64,000 nucleotides of DNA. Origin: Eubacteriales bacterium. GTDB taxonomy: Bacteria > Bacillota > Clostridia > Christensenellales > Aristaeellaceae. Positions 7,256-16,200 of this stretch are shown piece by piece. The stretch is from assembly GCA_028705775.1 (NCBI GenBank), contig JAQWCW010000005.1, positions 1-64,000 of the forward strand, written 5' to 3'. The notes under the pieces are model-generated. The model ran no database searches. It saw only the letters and a list, made by a program, of their open reading frames with translations, and was not told where the DNA came from. The position numbers and the translations under genes were made by a program. Positions within the stretch are counted from its first letter, which is position 1. Each line of letters opens with the position of its first letter.

Positions 7256-9076
7256 TTATTCCTCGCCGCCGTCGGCAGCCTTATCATCCTCAAAGGCGGA
7301 TAAATCGCCGTCAAAAATATCCTCGCCGTACTTGCGCGCTATCGCCTTCTGCTGCTCGTCTGAAAGCAGGGCGGAAACGAGCGTTGCGTCGTCCAGATAT
7401 TTTTCCTCCTGAACCGCGCCGATTTCATGCAGAGACGCAACGAGCGACTGCTTTGAATACGGAACGCGCAGGCACACCATCTGATGGAGCTTGGAAATTA
7501 CGGCGTCAATCGCGGAAAGCAGGCTGTCAATTCCGCTTCCCGTTTTTGCGGAGATTTGAACCGCGCCGGCGATAACGGGCGGAACGGCAATGCTGTCGCA
7601 TTTGTTGAGCACCTCGATTACGGGAGTTTCGGAAGCGCCCAAATCCGCAACAACGTCAAGCACAACCTCGCGCTGGCTCATGCAGTCGGGGCTTGAAGCA
7701 TCCGAAACGACAATCAGCGCGTCAGCAAGCTTGACTTCCTCAAGCGTTGAGTGAAACGCGTTTACGAGCGAATGCGGAAGCTTGCGGATAAAGCCGACGG
7801 TATCGACAAGCAGGAATTTTGAGCCGGATTTGGGCTGCACAAGCCGCGCAACCGAATCAAGCGTAGCGAAAAGCTGGTCTTTTACATAGACCTCCGAGCC
7901 GCTGATACGGTTGAGCAGGGTTGACTTGCCGGCATTGGTGTAGCCGACGAGCGCGACAATCGGCACGCGGTTCTTTTCGCGCGTGCGGCGGCGAAGCTTG
8001 CGCTGATTTTCCAGCTGCTCAAGCTCGCGGCGAACCTGCGTAATTCTTTCGCGGATTCTGCGGCGATTGATTTCAAGCTTGCTTTCGCCGGGACCCCTCG
8101 TGCCGATACCTCCGGCGAGCCTTGAAAGCACAAGCCCCTGCCCTATAAGGCGCGTTCCCTGATAGGTAAGCTGAGCAAGCTCTACCTGAAGCTTGCCCTC
8201 GCTGCTCTGGGCGCGCTGCGCGAAAATATCCAGAATAAGCGTCGTTCTGTCAATAACCTTGAGATGAAGAATATCCTCAAGATTCCTGTTCTGTATTCCG
8301 GTAAGCTCGTCGTCAAAAATAACTACGTCCGCGTCAAGGTTCTGGCAGAGAAGCGAAAGCTCCTGCGCCTTGCCTGAGCCGATATAGGTCGCGCCGTCAG
8401 GCTTGTCGCGCTTTTGCAGAAGCTTCTGCATAACGCGCGCTCCGGCGGTTTCAGCAAGCCTTGAAAGCTCCGAAAGCGATTCCTCGCTCTCCATTCCCAC
8501 AAGGATTGCTCTTTCCTCCGCCTCGGCGGTTTCGTCGTCCTCGTCCTTTGCCACAAGCTCCTCGGAGCGCTGAATTTCGGCAAGCCAATCCTCCTGCGGC
8601 AGCTTGCGCAGGGAAACGGGCCCGAACAGACGCGTTTCATACTCGCCCTTCACCATCTCGCCCAGGAAAGCCGCTGAAGCGCCGTTAATTCTGCCTTCCT
8701 CGGTAACTCCGAGAGCGCAGATTGAATCGAGCCTCAGGGAGCGCATTGCGGAAAGGTCGATATCGGAAAGCTCCGGATTTCCGTTGGGATGGGTGTGAAT
8801 GCAGCGGATACAGGAAAGTCTGCGCTGATTACGGCGCAGACGAAAATCCGTCAGCGGCACAGTTCCTGAGCCGCCAATCGATATATCAACTATTTCACCA
8901 TTTCTGCCAATGTAAACAGACACCTCGCGGTTAAGCCGCGCCGTGTAAACTCCGAGCAGACTTGCCAAGTCCTCGGATACATAGATACCGCTTTCAATCT
9001 CCAAGTCATAGAGCATCTCCATTTCTTGGAGCATGGTTCTTCGAACGCCTTCAGTATTACCGTGAATTTCGGGCAT
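7256..9076 (-). CDS. hflX: HflX ribosome-associated GTPase with N-terminal JAMM-like domain
   Basis: HflX binds 50S and 70S ribosomes and rescues or splits stalled ones during stress. The C-terminal 400 residues carry the family glycine-rich signature ([14 protein letters not shown]), then a GTPase domain with G1 [10 protein letters not shown]3 DTVGF and G4 NKCD. At 606 residues it is well longer than the usual 400-450. The extra N-terminal 180 residues contain E51, HTHP (94-97), S104 and D107, which match the JAMM/MPN metalloprotease pattern HxHx10D with an upstream Glu. Longer HflX forms are seen in Clostridia, but this domain's role is not established to my knowledge. GGAGG lies before the ATG. 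It follows iscS-iscU with 46 bases between and may be read through from that promoter past a hairpin. Confidence 0.92.
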   Translation of the reverse strand: MPEIHGNTEGVRRTMLQEMEMLYDLEIESGIYVSEDLASLLGVYTARLNREVSVYIGRNGEIVDISIGGSGTVPLTDFRLRRNQRRLSCIRCIHTHPNGNPELSDIDLSAMRSLRLDSICALGVTEEGRINGASAAFLGEMVKGEYETRLFGPVSLRKLPQEDWLAEIQRSEELVAKDEDDETAEAEERAILVGMESEESLSELSRLAETAGARVMQKLLQKRDKPDGATYIGSGKAQELSLLCQNLDADVVIFDDELTGIQNRNLEDILHLKVIDRTTLILDIFAQRAQSSEGKLQVELAQLTYQGTRLIGQGLVLSRLAGGIGTRGPGESKLEINRRRIRERITQVRRELEQLENQRKLRRRTREKNRVPIVALVGYTNAGKSTLLNRISGSEVYVKDQLFATLDSVARLVQPKSGSKFLLVDTVGFIRKLPHSLVNAFHSTLEEVKLADALIVVSDASSPDCMSQREVVLDVVADLGASETPVIEVLNKCDSIAVPPVIAGAVQISAKTGSGIDSLLSAIDAVISKLHQMVCLRVPYSKQSLVASLHEIGAVQEEKYLDDATLVSALLSDEQQKAIARKYGEDIFDGDLSAFEDDKAADGGEE

Positions 9077-9103
9077 GCTATCCTCCAGTCATCAATTTGC
9101 CGC

Positions 9104-9147
9104 GCATCCCCGAAACGGCGGCTTAAACCGCCGCCTTGTCGGGATGC
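9104..9147 (-). terminator. hairpin overlapping the iscU stop codon
   Basis: Minus strand GCATCCCGACAAGGCGGCGG (9147-9128) pairs with the mirrored arm ending at 9104, with a short loop. There is no T-run after it, so it may be a partial attenuator or an mRNA-end stabiliser between iscU and hflX and not a full terminator. Confidence 0.45.
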
Positions 9148-9512
9148 TTTTGTTTGTAATCCGCAACAGCCGCATGAATCGCCTGCTCCGCGAGCATTGA
9201 GCAATGGATTTTGACGGGAGGAAGCCCGTCGAGCGCTTCTGCGACAGCCTTGTTCGTAAGCTCCAGCGCCTCGTCAATGGTTTTCCCTTTAACCATTTCC
9301 GTTGCCATGCTGCTCGTCGCGATTGCTGCGCCGCAGCCGAAGGTCTTAAACTTAACATCCGTTATTATATCATGTTCGACCTTGATTGTCATCTGCATAA
9401 TATCGCCGCATTTGGCGTTTCCGACTGTTCCGCAGCCATCCGGATTTTCAATTTCGCCCACATTGCGCGGATTTGTAAAATGCTCCATTACCTTTTCCGA
9501 ATAAGCTTCCAT
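9123..9512 (-). CDS. iscU: IscU/NifU-type iron-sulfur cluster scaffold
   Basis: A 129-residue scaffold on which Fe-S clusters are assembled from sulfur delivered by the desulfurase encoded just upstream. The three ligand cysteines sit in GNAKCGD, FGCGAAIATSS and IHCSMLAE, and the Asp after the first one (KCGD), important for cluster release, is present. The start at MEAYSEKVMEHF is chosen because AGGAGG is 7 bases before it; the longer frame has no site. It lies 14 bases after iscS. No IscA, HscA/B or ferredoxin genes follow, which is the usual short clostridial arrangement. Confidence 0.93.
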   Translation of the reverse strand: MEAYSEKVMEHFTNPRNVGEIENPDGCGTVGNAKCGDIMQMTIKVEHDIITDVKFKTFGCGAAIATSSMATEMVKGKTIDEALELTNKAVAEALDGLPPVKIHCSMLAEQAIHAAVADYKQKHPDKAAV

Positions 9513-9526
9513 ATATGTGTCCTCCT

Positions 9527-10696
9527 TTATGCCCTGCGGCAATTCCAGATTGGCGACATCGCGCGAAGCCGCTTTACGATTACGTCAAGAGCAGCAAGAA
9601 CCTTGGTTACTTCCTCCTCGGTATTGTCCCTTCCCAGCGACAGGCGAAGGCTTCCGTGCGCCGTTTCATGGCGAAGCCCCATCGCAAGCAGAACATGGGA
9701 CGGGTCAAGCGAGCCGGAGGTGCAGGCGGAGCCGCTCGAACCGGCGATTCCCTGCAAATCAAGCGAAAGCAGAAGCGCCTCGCCCTCGATTCCCTCGAAT
9801 GAAATATTGACGTTGCCCGGCAGGCGCTCTGTCGGATGCCCGTTAAGGCGGGTTTCGGGAATATTGCGGAGGATTTCGCCTATAAGCCTGTCGCGCATTT
9901 TTGCTATGCGCGCGGAGATTTCCGGCATTTCGGAAACGGCAAGCGTTATCGCCTCGCCCAAGCCGACTATCGCGGGCACATTTTCGGTTCCCGCGCGCTT
10001 TCCCCTCTCCTGCGCGCCGCCGTGGATAAGGTTTTCAAGGCGCACTCCGCTTCTGATGTAGATTGCCCCAACGCCCTTAGGCCCGTGGAATTTATGCCCC
10101 GAAAGGCTGAGCATATCGCAGCCGATTTCGTTTACGTCAACGGGAACAGCGCCGATTGCCTGAACCGCGTCGGTGTGGAAAAGAATCCCGCGCTCTTTGG
10201 TAAGCTTACCGATTTCCTTTACCGGCTCAAGCGTTCCGACTTCGTTGTTTGCAAGCATTACGGAAATAAGGCGGGTATCGTCCGCAATCGCGTTCTTCAC
10301 ATCGCCGACGCTTACGCGCCCGAACTCGTCAACCGGAAGGTATGTAACGCGAGCGCCGCGCTTTTCAAGATACTCAGCCGTATGCAGAATCGCGTGATGC
10401 TCGACAGCGCTCGTTATAAGATGGAATCCCTTGCCCTTCCTTGAGTCAAACGCGCCCTTGAGCGCAAAATTATCGCTCTCCGAGCCGCCCGCCGTAAAAT
10501 AGATTTCATTCGGGTTTGCCCCGATTGCCGCCGCAACCTGCCGCCGCGCGTTTTCAACCGCCTTGCGCGCCTCGCGGCCAAAGGAATGAATGCTGCTCGC
10601 GTTGCCGTAAACCGCGGTAAAGTACGGCAGCATTTTTTCAAGCACGCGCGCGTCCGTTCCCGTCGTCGCGGCGTTATCCATGTATATCCTGTCCAT
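9527..10696 (-). CDS. iscS: cysteine desulfurase, NifS/IscS family
   Basis: PLP-dependent enzyme that takes sulfur from cysteine and passes it as a persulfide to the scaffold. The N terminus has the hallmark YMDNAATTG. The PLP lysine is in [14 protein letters not shown] and the persulfide Cys in the loop [17 protein letters not shown]; the S/A-rich loop of this length is typical of group I IscS/NifS enzymes. The start is the ATG 7 bases after GGAGG and not the TTG two codons upstream. The gene heads the operon and is transcribed from a near-consensus promoter that contains a likely Fe-S-sensor operator. No iscR gene lies in the window. Confidence 0.95.
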   Translation of the reverse strand: MDRIYMDNAATTGTDARVLEKMLPYFTAVYGNASSIHSFGREARKAVENARRQVAAAIGANPNEIYFTAGGSESDNFALKGAFDSRKGKGFHLITSAVEHHAILHTAEYLEKRGARVTYLPVDEFGRVSVGDVKNAIADDTRLISVMLANNEVGTLEPVKEIGKLTKERGILFHTDAVQAIGAVPVDVNEIGCDMLSLSGHKFHGPKGVGAIYIRSGVRLENLIHGGAQERGKRAGTENVPAIVGLGEAITLAVSEMPEISARIAKMRDRLIGEILRNIPETRLNGHPTERLPGNVNISFEGIEGEALLLSLDLQGIAGSSGSACTSGSLDPSHVLLAMGLRHETAHGSLRLSLGRDNTEEEVTKVLAALDVIVKRLRAMSPIWNCRRA

Positions 10697-10741
10697 AATC
10701 AATCCTCCGCTTCGGACGGGCTGTTCTCCGTCCGCTTTTAT

Positions 10742-10770
10742 ATCATACTATTTTACTAGGATATTGTCAA
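10742..10770 (-). promoter_or_regulatory. iscS promoter
   Basis: Minus strand TTGACA (10770-10765), 17-base spacer, TATGAT (10747-10742), about 45 bases before the iscS start. Confidence 0.8.
10745..10762. promoter_or_regulatory. likely Rrf2/IscR-type operator inside the iscS promoter
   Basis: ATACTATTTTACTAGGAT is an imperfect dyad (ATACTA / TAGGAT, one mismatch) filling the spacer and touching the -10 box. An Rrf2-family regulator bound here would block RNA polymerase. The assignment rests on position and on the general resemblance to dyads of clostridial isc promoters; the regulator is not in the window. Confidence 0.45.
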
Positions 10771-10860
10771 CACTCTGTCGCGTATTTATTATTAAGCCTT
10801 TTCATTCGGAAAATAGTGTAGTACAATATAGAAAACATTAATACGAAGGGAGCGCGCGCA

Positions 10861-11340
10861 GTGGAGCATATAGGAGTGATTCTGCCCGTATCCCTTGCCG
10901 TTTTCGCGCTTATAATAATCGTCGCTGTAATCCTGCTCGTCTACCGCCTGTGCGCAAGCCGCGCGGAAAAGCATTTGCGTTTGATGGACATCTACTCCCC
11001 GATGCTCGACATGATGTACGCTGCCAAAAAGCACGTTATAGAGGAAGTAATCCTGCGCTCGGACGAGTTTTCGATAACGCTGCTCCATCACCCGACGCTG
11101 ATTGAGCCGCTTGACATAACGCGCTACAATCCGCCGTTTCTGAACAATCATCAGCTTCGCGCCGCGCAGCAATGCGTAATAAAAACGCTGCACCGCCTCG
11201 GCAATTCAAAGCAGTACAGCTATACGAGAAGGCTTGAAAGAAACTCGCTCAATCAGTTGCGATGGGTGTTTTACTTCACGATTTGCCAAGAATACAAGGA
11301 GCTGGTATCGCACCCTATTTCAGCATCGCGCCGCTCTTGA
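10861..11340 (+). CDS. small membrane protein of unknown function
   Basis: The 159-residue product has one N-terminal transmembrane segment (VILPVSLAVFALIIIVAVILLVY) and a cytoplasmic, positively charged C-terminal part of about 125 residues that I do not recognise. The start codon is GTG with AAGGGAG about 9 bases upstream; a TACAAT box (10822-10827) with a poor -35 lies ahead of it. Its last 26 bases overlap the 3' end of recO on the other strand, a convergent overlap. It is divergent from iscS, so the two share the upstream region and could be co-regulated. Confidence 0.6.
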   Translation: MEHIGVILPVSLAVFALIIIVAVILLVYRLCASRAEKHLRLMDIYSPMLDMMYAAKKHVIEEVILRSDEFSITLLHHPTLIEPLDITRYNPPFLNNHQLRAAQQCVIKTLHRLGNSKQYSYTRRLERNSLNQLRWVFYFTICQEYKELVSHPISASRRS

Positions 11341-12031
11341 TAGGTCTGTCAAGGCGGGTTTCGACATACCTGCGCAGAAGCCCCAAGGGAGCGTCCTTTA
11401 CAGGCAGGCGCAGAAACTCGTCAATTCCGCCCTTTATAACCGCACGAATCCATTCTTCCTCGCCCGCAGTAATATTTTCAGCGCTTTCGCTATGCTCGCG
11501 GCATACGACTCCGCCCGCGGATATATCAAAACGCGCGCTGCCTTCGGGCAGCTTTTTCATGCATACGGCGCAATGGTTCATCCTCGGCGTATAGCCGAGC
11601 GCGGAGGCATACGAGAGCAGGAACGCGGAAACAATCGCCGTAAGGCTTTCCGCCGAATAATCCATATACGCAAGCGAGCGGAGAAGCAGATAGTAAAGGG
11701 TCTGCTGCGGCTGCGCTGTCTGCGCCGCCTCCCTGCACAAATCGCAGAGGTAAACGGCGGCTGTAAGCCTGTCCACATCAAGCCGCAAATCATAAAAATT
11801 CTGCGCCGCTTCAGCTGAAACAAGCTGATACTTATCCTTATTCTGGTACAAAACAAACTCGCCCGTAATGAACATTTCGCTTACGGAGTGGAGCGGGCTT
11901 GAGAGCTTGCGGCAGCCCCTGCTCATAACGTCAAGCTTGCCGAGGGATGGCGACAGAAGCGTAAGCATTCTGTCATTCTCGCGGTAGTTTGAGTACCTGA
12001 GCACGACCCCCTGCGTCGTTACGGAGGGCAT
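11315..12031 (-). CDS. recO: RecO recombination mediator
   Basis: RecO loads RecA on SSB-coated DNA with RecR in the RecFOR repair pathway. The 238-residue form begins MPSVTTQGVVLRYSNYRENDRML, the family's N-terminal OB fold; the frame reaches further upstream only because degV overlaps there. The zinc-finger region shows HCAVCMKKLPEG and a later Cys in GVVCREH. The ATG lies 1 base after the degV stop, so translation is probably coupled, with no strong ribosome site of its own. Length is normal for Firmicutes. Confidence 0.92.
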   Translation of the reverse strand: MPSVTTQGVVLRYSNYRENDRMLTLLSPSLGKLDVMSRGCRKLSSPLHSVSEMFITGEFVLYQNKDKYQLVSAEAAQNFYDLRLDVDRLTAAVYLCDLCREAAQTAQPQQTLYYLLLRSLAYMDYSAESLTAIVSAFLLSYASALGYTPRMNHCAVCMKKLPEGSARFDISAGGVVCREHSESAENITAGEEEWIRAVIKGGIDEFLRLPVKDAPLGLLRRYVETRLDRPIKSGAMLK

Positions 12032-12032
12032 T

Positions 12033-12902
12033 TCAGCGATTGCCGCCGAGACAGAACACGGCAAGCGTTCCAGGGCCGGAATGCGCGCCGATGATAGGCC
12101 CGATATATCCGATTTCAACGCCCTTGCAGCCGGTCACGGAAAGGAGCCTTTCCTTGAGCAACTCGGCTTCCTCAAGGCAGTCGCCGTGGCCCAGAAAAAG
12201 CGTCTGGTTTTCAAGGTCAATTCCGCTCTCCTTAATCCTATCAGCTATGGAGTGCATAGCGCGGCGGCGACCCTGAACCTTTTCAACGGGAATAAGATGA
12301 CCCTCGTCGTCAACCTTCAGAACGGGCTTGATTTTAATCATCGTTCCGAGGAAAGCGCTGGTTGCGGAAACGCGCCCGCCGCGCTTTAGGAACATAAGGT
12401 CGTCAACCGTGAACCAATGAATAAGATGCTTGCGGTTATCCTCAGCCCATTTTGCGGCGTCCTTTGCAGTCATGCCCTCCGCGCGCTTTTGGATAATATA
12501 GTGCAGCAGAAGCCCCTCGCCGCGCGACGCGGAAAGGGAATCGACAACATAGATTTCGGCGGACGGATACTTTTCCATTATCATATTGCGCGCAACGACC
12601 GCCGCGCCGAACGTTCCCGAAAGCCCGCTTGAGAAAACGAGGCAAAGCACGGGCGTTCCCGCCTTGGCAAAAGGCTCAAAAATGCCGAAATACTCAATCA
12701 TGTTGATTTGGGTAGTGGTGATAACCTTGCCGCTTCTCAATTCCGCATACAGCTTGGCGATTTCCGCAGGCTCAAGCGGCGCTTTGTTGTCCGCTCCGTC
12801 AAGGGTGTAGTTCATTCTGATATAGGTCATGTCCGTAACGGCGCTCAGGTATTCCGGCGTAAGGTCTGCGCAGGAATCGGCGACTATGTGAAACGAATTC
12901 AT
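12033..12902 (-). CDS. DegV-family fatty-acid binding protein
   Basis: DegV/FakB proteins hold a fatty acid for phosphorylation by FakA. The start at MNSFHIVADSCADL follows GGAGG by 7 bases and shows the family opening VADSCADL. Other family features are TTTQIN near residue 65, LCLVFSSGLSGTF near 90 and VDSLSASRGEGLL near 125. There is no fakA in the window, so a second copy of the system must be elsewhere. It forms a two-gene unit with recO, from a near-consensus promoter. Substrate specificity cannot be told from the sequence. Confidence 0.9.
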   Translation of the reverse strand: MNSFHIVADSCADLTPEYLSAVTDMTYIRMNYTLDGADNKAPLEPAEIAKLYAELRSGKVITTTQINMIEYFGIFEPFAKAGTPVLCLVFSSGLSGTFGAAVVARNMIMEKYPSAEIYVVDSLSASRGEGLLLHYIIQKRAEGMTAKDAAKWAEDNRKHLIHWFTVDDLMFLKRGGRVSATSAFLGTMIKIKPVLKVDDEGHLIPVEKVQGRRRAMHSIADRIKESGIDLENQTLFLGHGDCLEEAELLKERLLSVTGCKGVEIGYIGPIIGAHSGPGTLAVFCLGGNR

Positions 12903-12934
12903 TAAATACCTCCGAAAATTATTGTTAACGCCTA

Positions 12935-12963
12935 ATGATAACAAATTTCGCTATACCGGTCAA
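12935..12963 (-). promoter_or_regulatory. degV-recO promoter
   Basis: Minus strand TTGACC (12963-12958), 17-base spacer, TATCAT (12940-12935). Confidence 0.65.
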
Positions 12964-12994
12964 TACCGGCAAGCCGGCGCAAATGAAAGCCCAA

Positions 12995-13279
12995 TCAATC
13001 GCAGTCAAAGATTGCTTTTTGAAGTATGCGGGACGAAAACTCGCGTTTCCATCTCAAATGCATATCGGACGAATCGTAAGCGTCGAGGGCGCTCCTGTCC
13101 ATATCAATCACAATCATCAAATCATAGCGGTTCGGTCTATCAACTATATTTTTGCTGACGCAGACGCCGTGAACGCCCGCAATTTCAGTCGATTGCGAAA
13201 ACAGCTTCTCAACCTCATCGTAAAGCTCCGGCTGAGCCTTCGCCTTTTCCGTAAGCTTTACAAGAATGTGGTGCTTCAT
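12995..13279 (-). CDS. Dabb (stress-responsive A/B barrel) domain protein
   Basis: The 94-residue product opens MKHHILVKLTEKAKAQPELYDEVEKLF and contains VVDRPNRYDLMIVIDMD-type central strands with DMHLRWK near the end, matching small alpha/beta-barrel Dabb proteins, which form dimers. The molecular role of such proteins is mostly unknown. Its ATG overlaps the TGA of the large GGDEF/EAL gene (ATGA), and AAGGAGG lies inside the end of that gene, so it is translationally coupled to it. The start at 13279 is chosen for that reason; the longer upstream frame is only a shadow. Confidence 0.75.
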   Translation of the reverse strand: MKHHILVKLTEKAKAQPELYDEVEKLFSQSTEIAGVHGVCVSKNIVDRPNRYDLMIVIDMDRSALDAYDSSDMHLRWKREFSSRILQKAIFDCD

Positions 13280-16200
13280 TCCTTTTCCTCCTCCTTGACA
13301 AAAGTAATGCTTATCATCATCCTCTTTTTGGTTCCGCCGAGCGCGGTTACGAAGCAGGAAAGCGGCAGCCATGAGCCGTCCTTCATCTGCCTGCGGAGGC
13401 TGCACTTAACCGCGTCGCCCGAAAGCCACGCCTTTTTGATTGAGTAGGCGAGAACGTTCCTGTCCTCCGGCGCAATAAGCCGCATACTGTCAGCCGTATT
13501 ATCGTCGTCCATAGGCTCCGGCTCGCTGCCGAGGATTGCGGAATACTCGCGGTTTGAGCGCACAAGTTCAAGCTTTCCGTCGGTGTATTCGTAAAGCCCG
13601 AAGCCGCCGCTTGAGCCGTCAATCAGCTTTGTAATCAGCTTGTTGCCGCCCATCAGCAGATGCAGGTCGTCGGTGTTTTCGCTTTCCGGCTCGTCGGGGC
13701 GGATGAACCTCGGCTGGGAAACAAGGCGCTCCGTAAAATCGGCGCGCGGAAGCGGCTTTGAGTAATAGTAGCCCTGAATTACATCCGAGCCGACGGAGCG
13801 CAGGAACGCAACCTGGTCGCGCGTTTCGACGCCCTCCGCAACGATTGAAAGCCCCATCCATTTCGCCATACGGACAACGGAGGTAACCATCGTTCCGACT
13901 TTCCCGCCCTTCTCAAAGCCGGAAAGGAACTTCATGTCCACCTTGAGCGTATCGACGGCGATATCCTTGAGAATGTTGAGCGAGGAATAGCCGCTGCCGA
14001 AATCGTCAACGGACACGGCAAAGCCGTGCATATGCAGGTGGTCAATAACGCGCCCTATAAGCTCCGAATCGGCGCGGAAGGTCGATTCCGTAAGCTCAAC
14101 CTCAATATACTTAGGCTCGACGTGCTTACTCAGGCATATTGCGTTCATCCTGTCCACAAAGCTTTCGTCAAAAAGGTGCGCGCGGGAGAAGTTGACGGAT
14201 ACAGGCACAGGCTGCACTCCGGAGGCAATGAGCGTGCTGAGCATATCGCACACGACGGAGAGAACATAGAAGTCAAGCTTCATAATCTGCCCGTTGCGCT
14301 CGAAAAGCTCAATGAAGCGCGCGGGCGGGATTATCGTTCCGTCCGGCTTTATCCACCGAACGAGCGCCTCTGCGCCGACAATGCACTCGGAGCTTGTCTG
14401 ATATTTCGGCTGATAGTAGGCGACAAACTCGCCGCGCTCCATAGCCTCCTCCTGGTCGGCAATCAGCTTCGCGTCCTCAAGCCGTTTCAGGTACATTTCC
14501 TCGCTGTAAAGCCCGATATGCGTTTCATAATTGCCCTTAACGCTGTCCTTGGCGGCGGTTGCGCGGTCGTACATTGCGCTTACCGGAATTGTCAAATCGG
14601 TTATCTCATACACACCGTAGGAGATAAGCACGCTGTAGCCCCTGCTCTCAAGCGCCTTTTCGCCGGCGGAATCGCGGATTCTTTCAACAATGCGCTCAAT
14701 GCTCGTATCCGACATAAGAAGCGCAAAGTTATCGTCGCTGTATCTTGCCGCCGACTCGTTGCTCTTGAGCGCAGCCTTGGCTTCGCGCGCGATAATCTGC
14801 AAAAGGTCGTCGCCCGCCTGCGTTCCGTTTACGGCGTTATACATACTGAACGAATTGACGTCAAAGGCGACAAGCGCCATAACGCGCGATTTGGACGCCG
14901 TTTTCAGAAGCTCGCCAACCCAGCTTTCAAAGCCGTTTTTGTTAAGCAGACCGGTAAGCGAATCATACTCCGCCATAAAGCTGAGCTTGCGGCGGGTTTC
15001 CGCCTCCTGGTCGATATCGTTGAAGGTTATAAGCACCTGCTGCTTTACGCCGCCGACAAGCGTGCGCATAATCTGCACCCTGAACCAGTGCAACGCGCCC
15101 TCGTTATTTTTAAGCTTAACGGTAATTGACGAGCGCGGAGCGGAGGCGCTTTCGCCCGCCCTTAATATAAGCGTCTTTATCTGCTCCGTTTCAGCCTCGC
15201 TTGCCACATTATCCTCAATGAAAATCTGCCATATCGGTCTGTGGTCATAATTGCCCATCAGATAGCGGGACGCCATATCGGAATAGGTGAACTGCGCCGT
15301 CTGCGGAGTATAGCCGCAAACGACGGTTCCGGTAGCCTCCAGAACGCTTGCGTAGCGCTCCTCCGTTTCGCTCTGCATGAGCAGATAGCGGTTCTGCATT
15401 CTGAGCTTTTCATTCTCGACGCGGTTAATCGTTCCGTTGACGCGCATATAGATTGTCTTTGCGTCTGCGGAGGCGCACAGGTAATCCGCCGCGCCCGCCT
15501 GCGCCGCGTAGAGCATCGCGCTATCCTCGCCGCTGCTTCCCGTAAGCACTGCGGGAATTCCGGAAAGCTCGCGCTGGGCGCTCATTTCGGATAGCATCGA
15601 GCGCCAGTCCATATCCGCTACGGTTTCGCTGATGATTACAAGCGAGAAGGCGCGGGCGCGCATCGTCTCGAGCGCAACGATTCCGCTTTTTTCCGTATAA
15701 ACCTCATATTCGCTTTGCAGCGCTTCCCTTACTGCGGCGTTTTCCGCTTCCTCGTCGCTCACAACAAGGATTGCGCGCTTAGGCGTTTCGCCTTCGGATT
15801 CGGGGATTTCCGTGAGTATATGCTCGTGCCCGTCAAGGGACATCTGCGCCGTATAGAAGGAATAACCGCCCCGTCCGTGTTCCTTCGTGCTGTAAAGCGC
15901 GGCGTCCGCCATTCTGTACAGCTCCGTAAAGGAGCGCGAATCATCGGGCGACATCGCTATTCCGAAGGACGCGCTTACCATCAAATCATCGCTGAGCGGC
16001 TTTTTCAGCTTTTCGCCTATCATTTCAAGCTTCCGCGCAACCAGCTCGCGCCCGGGAACTCCGCGCATACATATCATGAATTCGTCGCCGCCGAGCCTTC
16101 CGATTAGGTCGTCGGGTCTGAGAACGGCGCGAACGGCGTCCATAGCGTCGATGAGCATTTTATCGCCAACGGTATGCCCGAAGCGGTCGTTTATCTTCTT

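Noticed and set aside
14026..15129. Long plus-strand frame of 367 codons inside the GGDEF/EAL gene
   Set aside because: Shadow of the real minus-strand gene; no family features and no ribosome site.
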